Shown here one piece after another: positions 33,360 to 38,982 of a stretch of DNA of 38,982 bases (position 1 is its first letter; each line of letters starts with the position of its first letter). Origin of the DNA: Pyrinomonadaceae bacterium (GTDB taxonomy: Bacteria > Acidobacteriota > Blastocatellia > Pyrinomonadales > Pyrinomonadaceae); contig JABDKD010000051.1 in NCBI GenBank assembly GCA_013003215.1, positions 1 to 38,982 on the forward strand, in the 5' to 3' direction. A model generated the notes under the pieces. That model searched no databases and had not been told where the DNA came from. It saw only the letters and a list, made by a program, of their open reading frames with translations. Position numbers and translations under genes: made by a program.

Positions 33360-34007
33360 CTAAAAAGGTAATTCCATTTTTCTCCCTTCCGCGGCAATTG
33401 ATTCCCGGCTCAGGGGTTCCACGAAAGGAATCTGAGCAAGAACCTTCAGTTCTCCATACTTCTCGATAGCCTTGAGATTCTCAGGATTGGCATCGCCATT
33501 CATGATAACGCCGGAAACATCGATGTTCCTCGAACGAAGACTCTCAACCGTCAAAAGGGTATGGTTTATTGTACCAAGTCCGGTTCGTGAGACAACCACC
33601 GCAGGCATCCGCAGCGCTTCAATCAGGTCTATCATCAGCTCGTCATCATTTAGCGGCACCAGCACGCCGCCCGCACCCTCAACAACCCAAAATGCATCAG
33701 AATGCTCGGACGGCAGGGTTTCGATAATGTCAGCGACAGAGAATTTTGTACCCGCCAGTCGTGCCGACAGATGAGGTGAAAGCGGTTTTTCGAGTCTTAT
33801 TCCATCCGCATGAATATCTCCATCGTGAAGTCCGGCAAGTCTGCTCACAGTCTTCGTGTCGTCATCGGACTCGATACCGGTCTGCACCGGCTTCCAGTAA
33901 ATTACCGGACGTGACTCTTTCAGATGACTTATAAGAACCGCCGACACCATGGTCTTTCCGATCTCCGTATCTGTGCCGGTAACAAACACACCATTCAATG
34001 GAATCAC
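33360..34007 (-). CDS. bioD: Dethiobiotin synthetase
   Basis: The protein has 215 residues. The P-loop is FVTGTDTEIGKTM (8-20). YWKPVQTGI carries the DAPA-contacting Lys, and VVEGAGGVLVPLNDD is the second nucleotide-binding segment. It closes the ureido ring of biotin using ATP and CO2. Its ATG overlaps the end of bioF by four bases (34004-34007), so the two are translationally coupled. Confidence 0.95.
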   Translation of the reverse strand: MIPLNGVFVTGTDTEIGKTMVSAVLISHLKESRPVIYWKPVQTGIESDDDTKTVSRLAGLHDGDIHADGIRLEKPLSPHLSARLAGTKFSVADIIETLPSEHSDAFWVVEGAGGVLVPLNDDELMIDLIEALRMPAVVVSRTGLGTINHTLLTVESLRSRNIDVSGVIMNGDANPENLKAIEKYGELKVLAQIPFVEPLSRESIAAEGRKMELPF

Positions 34008-35143
34008 AGTAAGTCCTCCAATTGCATCACTTCCGAAAGTGCCATCACAAACTCGCGTAGGTTCTGCTGGGAGAGCTTCGTATTCAATGACACACGCAAA
34101 CGGGACGTGCCTTCCGGAACCGTCGGAGGCCGAATTGCGCGAACGTCAAAACCCCGCGCCTGCATTGATTTCGCAACACGTACCGCGATTTCGCTATCGC
34201 CGATTATCACCGGGACGATGTGTGTTGGGCTCTCCGGTGCCGGAATCCCGTGCTCCGAAAGTGATGCGGCAAACGAGGCACATTTCTGCCTTAGGTCGTT
34301 TCGCCGAGCATCGTCATTGCAAAGGATCCCGATTGCTCTCGAGATACAAAGAGCTGTCGCGGGGATCGGGGCAGTCGAAAAAATAAAAGACCTGCACCTG
34401 TTCACCAGGAGTTCAATTGCAGCTTTGTCTGCGGAAACGAATGCCCCGCTTACCCCGAGTGCCTTCCCGGCCGTATTTACGGAAAGAAATGTGGCTTCCT
34501 CTATCCCGTATTCCGAAATCAGGCCGCTCCCCGTCGGGCCATAAATCCCAACGGCATGCGCTTCATCTACGATCAGGTTTGCCCCGTGTTTCGTGCAAAC
34601 GTCTGCGATCTCCCGAAGCGGCGCCATATCGCCATCCATTGAAAACAGCGATTCGGTAACTACAAACTTTTCCCCTGTGTTGTTTGCGGCGCTCAGAGCG
34701 TCGTCAAGCGCACGTTGGTCCGCGTGTGTGTAGACATGCTTTGCGGCCCTGCCGATTCTTACGCCGTCAATAATGCTTGCGTGATTAAGCTCGTCCGAAA
34801 AAACTTCGTCACCTTCACGAAGAAATGTTTGGAGCATTCCAACATTCGCCTGGTAACCGGTTGCGAAATACAGACTTGCCTCCGCCCCCTTCCACTCCGC
34901 AAATTCTCTCTCGACATTGGAAAACACTTCCCTGTGCCCCCTCAGTAGTCTCGAGCCCGTAGAGCCGACACCCAATTCGCCTATCCCTTTCATCAAAGCA
35001 GAATTGAGCTCTTCGCTATTCGCGAGTCCGAGGTAGTCATTCGAAGAAAAATCCAGCCCCGCCGGTGCGCTTACGCTCCGGCGCAGTCCTTTTTCTTCTA
35101 TCTCCCTTAACTCTGCAGCAATTCTTGCCCTGATGCTTTTCAT
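34004..35143 (-). CDS. bioF: 8-amino-7-oxononanoate synthase
   Basis: The protein has 379 residues. FSSNDYLGLA, GSTGSRLLRGHREVFSNVE, DELNHASIIDG, ESLFSMDGDMAPL, VDEAHAVGIYG and the PLP lysine Lys227 in VNTAGKALGVSGAF identify the alpha-oxoamine synthase fold in the BioF branch. It condenses pimeloyl-ACP or -CoA with alanine to KAPA. The ATG overlaps the upstream MFS gene by four bases, and the stop overlaps bioD. Glycine C-acetyltransferase (Kbl) is the closest alternative, but the operon context decides for BioF. Confidence 0.95.
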   Translation of the reverse strand: MKSIRARIAAELREIEEKGLRRSVSAPAGLDFSSNDYLGLANSEELNSALMKGIGELGVGSTGSRLLRGHREVFSNVEREFAEWKGAEASLYFATGYQANVGMLQTFLREGDEVFSDELNHASIIDGVRIGRAAKHVYTHADQRALDDALSAANNTGEKFVVTESLFSMDGDMAPLREIADVCTKHGANLIVDEAHAVGIYGPTGSGLISEYGIEEATFLSVNTAGKALGVSGAFVSADKAAIELLVNRCRSFIFSTAPIPATALCISRAIGILCNDDARRNDLRQKCASFAASLSEHGIPAPESPTHIVPVIIGDSEIAVRVAKSMQARGFDVRAIRPPTVPEGTSRLRVSLNTKLSQQNLREFVMALSEVMQLEDLL

Positions 35144-36417
35144 TCGGATGACCTTTCTGCCTCCGCGTCCTCAAGTTCCTTGATCTTAATCCCTTCCCGG
35201 CCGTCATACCGAACAAATCCCGGCAGGATCAATGCGCACAAGATCACACCCAAAACCGCCAGAACACCGCCCGAAACGATTGAGATTTTCGGATTTGTAA
35301 AATACGCCACAACTCCCGATTCAACATCGGCAAGAAGAGGGCCGCTCATAAAACTGATCATTTCTATACCCGCGAGCCTTCCCCGAAACCTGTCCGGCAC
35401 CGTCTGATTCCAAATCGTCTGCCTGAATACTCCGCTAATCGTATCAGAGAAACCCGCGACTCCCAGAAAGAAAAGTCCGAGATAAAAGCTCTCCGCAAGT
35501 CCAAAAAATACAATTCCCAGCCCCCAGCCGCAAGCCGCAAAAACAACCATCAGGCCATGGCGGTTGATTACCCTTGTCCACCCGCTGGTAAAGGTGGCAA
35601 CAAGCGCTCCGACCGCAATGGCGGCATAATAAAATCCAACTGAAGCACCCGCGCCGAATGAATAGGCCAGAGCCGGAAATAGAGCCTTAGGCATCCCAAA
35701 AAACATGGCAACCATGTCGACAACATAGGTCCCAAGTAGTTCCTGCCGGTTCACCGCATAGCTAAACCCGTCCACAATCGACCGTAAGCCGGCCTTCCTG
35801 GCCCCTTTTGGAACAGGAACCCTGCTGATCATGAAGACCGCAACAAGAGAAGCTGCAAAGGTCAGGGTATCAATCGCGTAGGCTGCTGCCGCTCCATAAC
35901 CCGCGATTATAAATCCGCCCAGAATCGGTGCCCCAATAAATCCGACCTCAAATCGAAGGAAGTTCAGCGAGGCCACTGCAGCCATGTGTTTGGCAGGTAC
36001 CAGTTTCGGAATCAGTGCTTCGAAAGACGGCCTTTGAAGACCGGCGAAACCGGCGTGGATACCAACCGCCACATAGAGAACCCAGAACTGCGGATTTGGA
36101 AGAAGCGCGTTCAAGAGCAGAATTCCCGTGGTCAGTGTCAGTCCGATCTCCGTGATCCGAAGTATCCGCCTGCGGTCCACCGAATCCGCGAGAGCCCCGC
36201 CCCAGAATGCCATGAAAAACATGGGTACGAACTCGGCAGCTCCGAGCATTCCAACATGAAGGCTCGAACCGGTGATCTGATACATCTGTACCGGCACCAC
36301 GATGAATGTCATCATCGTCCCGAAAAAAGATATCAGCTGCCCAAAGAAGAGCAGCCGATAATCCCGGGAAATTCTGAGCGGTGTGATATCCACCGCTATT
36401 TTTGAAAGAAGCCCCAT
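35140..36417 (-). CDS. MFS transporter in the biotin operon
   Basis: The protein has 425 residues with about 10-12 membrane spans, of the EntS/MFS_3-like type. Typical loops are FWGGALADSVDRRRI (the motif A loop between helices 2 and 3) and VPDRFRGRLAGIEMISF. The N-terminus (LLSKIAVDITPLRISRDYRLLFFGQ) is characteristic of this subfamily, often annotated as exporters. It is locked into the operon: its ATG is one base after the bioB stop (TGATATG), and its end overlaps bioF by four bases. The partner substrate is unknown; biotin, a pimelate precursor or an intermediate are possible, but many members of this subfamily are drug or siderophore exporters. Confidence 0.85.
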   Translation of the reverse strand: MGLLSKIAVDITPLRISRDYRLLFFGQLISFFGTMMTFIVVPVQMYQITGSSLHVGMLGAAEFVPMFFMAFWGGALADSVDRRRILRITEIGLTLTTGILLLNALLPNPQFWVLYVAVGIHAGFAGLQRPSFEALIPKLVPAKHMAAVASLNFLRFEVGFIGAPILGGFIIAGYGAAAAYAIDTLTFAASLVAVFMISRVPVPKGARKAGLRSIVDGFSYAVNRQELLGTYVVDMVAMFFGMPKALFPALAYSFGAGASVGFYYAAIAVGALVATFTSGWTRVINRHGLMVVFAACGWGLGIVFFGLAESFYLGLFFLGVAGFSDTISGVFRQTIWNQTVPDRFRGRLAGIEMISFMSGPLLADVESGVVAYFTNPKISIVSGGVLAVLGVILCALILPGFVRYDGREGIKIKELEDAEAERSSE

Positions 36418-36418
36418 A

Positions 36419-37402
36419 TCAGGTTGCTTTTGCGGTTCTCGTCACAGGTTCTTGAAACAACTCCATCCCCAATTTATCCAGTAAGTTACGGTCACGATCC
36501 GATTCCGGATTCGGTGTCGTTAGCAGCTTGTCGCCCATGAATATCGAGTTCGCGCCCGCGATGAAACAAAGCGCCTGGGCCTCATCCGCCAAATCCATTC
36601 TCCCGGCGCTGAGCCTGACCAGTGACTTGGGCATCAAGATACGCGCGGTGGCGATCATACGTACGAAATCAAAAACATCCAGGTCCGATTCGTCTTCCAG
36701 CGGTGTTCCCTCGACTTTTACCAGTTGGTTGATCGGAACGCTTTCCGGATGAGGATTCTGGTTCGCGAGTTGGAGCAAAAGCCCATATCGGTCAGAAGCG
36801 CTTTCGCCCATCCCAATGATCCCGCCGGAACAGACCGTGACACCAGCCTTCCGAACGTTTTGCAGGGTGTTAAGCCTTTCGTCATAGACCCTTGTCGATA
36901 TGATGTCCCCATAGAACTCCGGTGAAGTATCAAGGTTGTGGTTATATGCGGTAAGTCCCGCCTCGGCCAGCTTCTCGGCTTGATCTTCCCGAAGCATTCC
37001 GAGCGTGCAACAGGCCTCGAGACCGAGCCCTCTTACCCCTTTCACCATTTCGACAACCTGCTCGAACTGTTCTCCATCCGGAACATCACGCCAGGCCGCA
37101 CCCATGCAAAAACGTGTCGCACCGGACTCCTTTGCGTTCCTAGCCGCATCAAGGGTATCGGAAACGCTCATCAGCTTCTCGCGTTCAACCCCGGTGTCAT
37201 AGTGCGCAGACTGCGGACAATAGCCGCAATCTTCAGGACATCCGCCGGTCTTTATGCTCAGGAGCTGACACCCCTGGATCTTTTCATTGTCATGATTTTC
37301 ACGATGCACGCTCTGTGCGCGAAAAATCAGTTCCGGGAAAGGGAGATTGTAAATCCCCTCTATCTCATCAATGCTCCAATCATGACGCGTTTCATTATTC
37401 AT
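36419..37402 (-). CDS. bioB: Biotin synthase
   Basis: The protein has 327 residues. The radical SAM motif is C55-x3-C59-x2-C62 ([17 protein letters not shown]). [43 protein letters not shown] and VRLSAGR are characteristic segments. It inserts sulfur into dethiobiotin, using a [2Fe-2S] cluster as sulfur source. It is the promoter-proximal gene of the operon bioB-MFS-bioF-bioD-DUF2695-bioA. bioC and bioH or bioW (pimelate supply) and birA are not in the window. The start is confirmed by family length; no strong ribosome site is present. Confidence 0.97.
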   Translation of the reverse strand: MNNETRHDWSIDEIEGIYNLPFPELIFRAQSVHRENHDNEKIQGCQLLSIKTGGCPEDCGYCPQSAHYDTGVEREKLMSVSDTLDAARNAKESGATRFCMGAAWRDVPDGEQFEQVVEMVKGVRGLGLEACCTLGMLREDQAEKLAEAGLTAYNHNLDTSPEFYGDIISTRVYDERLNTLQNVRKAGVTVCSGGIIGMGESASDRYGLLLQLANQNPHPESVPINQLVKVEGTPLEDESDLDVFDFVRMIATARILMPKSLVRLSAGRMDLADEAQALCFIAGANSIFMGDKLLTTPNPESDRDRNLLDKLGMELFQEPVTRTAKAT

Positions 37403-37418
37403 TTTCTACAAACCCAAG

Positions 37419-37431
37419 CTATTACAAATAG
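37419..37431. promoter_or_regulatory. Inverted repeat upstream of bioB
   Basis: CTATT-ACA-AATAG is a perfect 5-base inverted repeat 17 bases before the bioB ATG, in the 100-base spacer after cca. It does not match the operator consensus of BirA, BioR or BioQ. It is recorded only as the best candidate for a control site. Confidence 0.25.
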
Positions 37432-37502
37432 TTATCGGTTACCAGATTTCTTTATAGGACCCGCAATTATCGACGATTCCCTTCCAAGTTTCAATCTTTC
37501 TC

Positions 37503-38891
37503 TTACTCCTTCAAGAGCAACTTCGCTGCTGCAATTCCCTGATCTAGGGTCGTCACCTCTCCGTCAAGCTGACGTTCATAGACGCTGTTCAGAATCGAAC
37601 CAAATTGCTTTGAAGGTTCAAGGCCCATTGAAATCAGATGCCTGCCTTTCAGAATCGGCTCCGGCGGTCTCTTTTCGACTTCAAGTTCCTTCACACGGCT
37701 GAGGAACCATTCCTGCGGCACAGCGTCAAACCATTTCTCTTTTGGAATCCACGGGGCGTTGCGGCCCAGGCTGTCTGCCCTTGCTACACGGTAAAGCAGA
37801 TCCGGTTCCACCTTTCTAGCGAGACGTCTGAACGCACCGTCGCCGATCTCATCCCTGACCTTGTAGAACATACCCGGCTTCAGATGATCCCGTACAAGCG
37901 CGACGACCTGTTTTCTGACATCAAAGCCGTCCAGCGTATGAATATTCAACCTGTCCAGAAAGGAATGCGTCGGCTCGATCCCCGCCTCGTCATGAGCAAG
38001 CGACCGAATCCGGCCATCAATGAACTCGGTCGTCGCGGGCTTTCCGAAATCGTGACACAGAGCCCCGAGCATCACGGCAACTTGTCGCGGGTAGTCCAGA
38101 TCATCTATCAACTTCCGGGCTTCATCGACAACAAGCAACGTGTGCACGTCCACATCGCCTTCGGGATGCCATTCTTCTTCCTGTTCAACTCCTACGAGGG
38201 CCTCCATCTCCGGAAATATCTGTTCGGCAACGCCGAAATCGTAGATCCATTTGAGTCCTTTCGAGGGCTTTTCGGCTTTTAGAAGAAGCTTTTCGAGTTC
38301 CCCCCAGATGCGTTCGGACGGCAAATCGGTAACATCGATTTCCCTGCAGATCGAAACCGTTTCAGCCTCGATGTCAAACCCGAGCCTAGCTGCAAACTGT
38401 GCCGCACGAAGAACGCGAAGGCTGTCTTCAGCAAACGTATCCTTGGATACCATCCGCAGTACTTCAGCTTTAATATCTTCTCGCCCGTCGTAGCAATCGA
38501 TGACCTCGCCGGTCAGAACGTCCTTCAGGATCGAATTCACGGTGAAATCTCTACGCCTGGAGGCCTCCTCATATGACATTGAAGGATCCCCTTCGACCTC
38601 AAAGCCTCTGTGGCCCTTCGAAACCTTTTTTTCCCGCCTGGGGATCGCCACATCGATATCGCGGTCCAGCTTGTAGACCGTAAACACCTCACCTACAGCG
38701 TTTACCGAGCCCAATGGTTCAAGGATCTCTTTCAGGGAATCGGGATCGATTCCATAGACCTCAAAATCCCAGTCCTTCGGTTGGAGGCCCATCAACTCGT
38801 CGCGTACACAGCCGCCGACGAGCAATGCACGCCCTCCTCTGGCCCGCACGGCTTTCGCGAGCTCGATCACTTTGTCGGGATAGGAAATCAT
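37503..38891 (-). CDS. cca: CCA tRNA nucleotidyltransferase with HD domain
   Basis: The protein has 462 residues. The class II nucleotidyltransferase motif is LLVGGCVRDELMG (23-35) with DWDFEVYG (40-47) as the metal Asp pair. SRRRDFTVNSI, IDCYDGREDI and SLRVLRAAQFAARLGF are the neighbouring motifs for CTP/ATP selection and priming. The C-terminal half is an HD phosphohydrolase-like domain (VHTLLVVDEA, ALCHDFGKP). It adds or repairs the tRNA CCA end. A poly(A) polymerase role cannot be excluded from sequence, but the RRDFTVN arrangement favours CCA addition. The start codon is preceded by only four bases and then seven perfect CATTGAC units, with no ribosome site. Confidence 0.9.
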   Translation of the reverse strand: MISYPDKVIELAKAVRARGGRALLVGGCVRDELMGLQPKDWDFEVYGIDPDSLKEILEPLGSVNAVGEVFTVYKLDRDIDVAIPRREKKVSKGHRGFEVEGDPSMSYEEASRRRDFTVNSILKDVLTGEVIDCYDGREDIKAEVLRMVSKDTFAEDSLRVLRAAQFAARLGFDIEAETVSICREIDVTDLPSERIWGELEKLLLKAEKPSKGLKWIYDFGVAEQIFPEMEALVGVEQEEEWHPEGDVDVHTLLVVDEARKLIDDLDYPRQVAVMLGALCHDFGKPATTEFIDGRIRSLAHDEAGIEPTHSFLDRLNIHTLDGFDVRKQVVALVRDHLKPGMFYKVRDEIGDGAFRRLARKVEPDLLYRVARADSLGRNAPWIPKEKWFDAVPQEWFLSRVKELEVEKRPPEPILKGRHLISMGLEPSKQFGSILNSVYERQLDGEVTTLDQGIAAAKLLLKE

Positions 38892-38895
38892 TTAA

Positions 38896-38944
38896 CATTG
38901 ACCATTGACCATTGACCATTGACCATTGACCATTGACCATTGAC
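38896..38944. repeat. Perfect seven-unit heptad repeat before cca
   Basis: Seven identical copies of CATTGAC (plus strand; GTCAATG on the cca strand) occupy 49 bases ending four bases from the cca ATG. It is the only perfect heptad tract in the window, which suggests recent expansion and makes slippage likely. The remaining 38 bases to the window end show nothing recognisable. Confidence 0.95.
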
Positions 38945-38982
38945 GGCAAGATAAATGAATCAAGCCGAATGAGACAAACTTT

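Noticed and set aside
37403-37502. BirA, BioR or BioQ operator before bioB
   Set aside because: No match to TTGTAAACC-type, TTATMKATAA or TGAAC-type palindromes. Only an unrelated short inverted repeat is present.
1-38982. tRNA, rRNA, CRISPR array, integrase or transposase
   Set aside because: I looked in the intergenic stretches for tRNA arms and TTC-loops, regularly spaced repeats with unique spacers, and DDE or tyrosine recombinase motifs, and found none. The heptad tracts have no unique spacers and so are not CRISPR.

Overview
The window is a gene-dense bacterial chromosome segment of moderate G+C. I infer an acidobacterium, probably class Blastocatellia (Pyrinomonas-like relatives). The basis is remembered family resemblance of many proteins, exported amidohydrolase sets and a dnaG-rpoD pair without rpsU. 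No rRNA, tRNA, CRISPR array, transposase or prophage gene was seen. I could run no database search, so family names rest on motifs recognised by eye.

Layout. 1-6243 (minus strand): a truncated marR-type repressor with a well-formed promoter and operators, an ATP-grasp ligase-like gene, and three coupled exported amidohydrolases, two of which lack the metal-binding HxH. 6288-7413: ada, whose 3' end overlaps a parS-like palindrome. 7587-10823 (plus): a DCC thiol oxidoreductase, a DUF427 protein and mutS2. 10824-11510: about 690 bases without a gene, filled with repeats. 11511-17149 (plus): dnaG, rpoD and a B12-type radical SAM gene. 17175-20402 (minus): a small membrane protein, aroB, a promoter- and terminator-bounded structured RNA, and glmM. 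20491-23098: a lytic-transglycosylase-like exported protein, a degenerate CYTH protein and a lipoprotein. 23169-27394: acyl-CoA dehydrogenase, moeA-moaC, an M50-like membrane protease and a small conserved-looking gene. 27395-28811 (minus): a PqqD-like domain joined to an exportable Cys-rich tail, and a DUF1223 lipoprotein. 28900-31689 (plus): uvrA. 31686-37402 (minus): biotin operon bioB-MFS-bioF-bioD-DUF2695-bioA. 37503-38891 (minus): CCA-adding enzyme.

How the genes work together. Information processing and repair dominate (ada, mutS2, dnaG, rpoD, uvrA, cca). There are biosynthetic units for biotin, molybdenum cofactor (moeA-moaC), the shikimate pathway (aroB) and the peptidoglycan precursor GlcN-1-P (glmM). 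glmM is divergent from the transglycosylase-like gene, and their predicted promoters share a -35 region.

The most unusual signals are three. First, degenerate tandem repeats keep a constant 7-base unit while the word changes from locus to locus. They abut start codons (ada, dnaG, cca), form inverted pairs, lie in frame inside mutS2 just before the Walker A motif, and in front of dnaG are bracketed by a 12-base direct repeat that looks like a target-site duplication. Second, a roughly 157-nt structured RNA with a clear sigma-70 promoter and intrinsic terminator ends 5 nt before aroB; it is either a stand-alone sRNA or an attenuating leader. Third, a PqqD-like domain is joined through a signal-like segment to a four-Cys tail.
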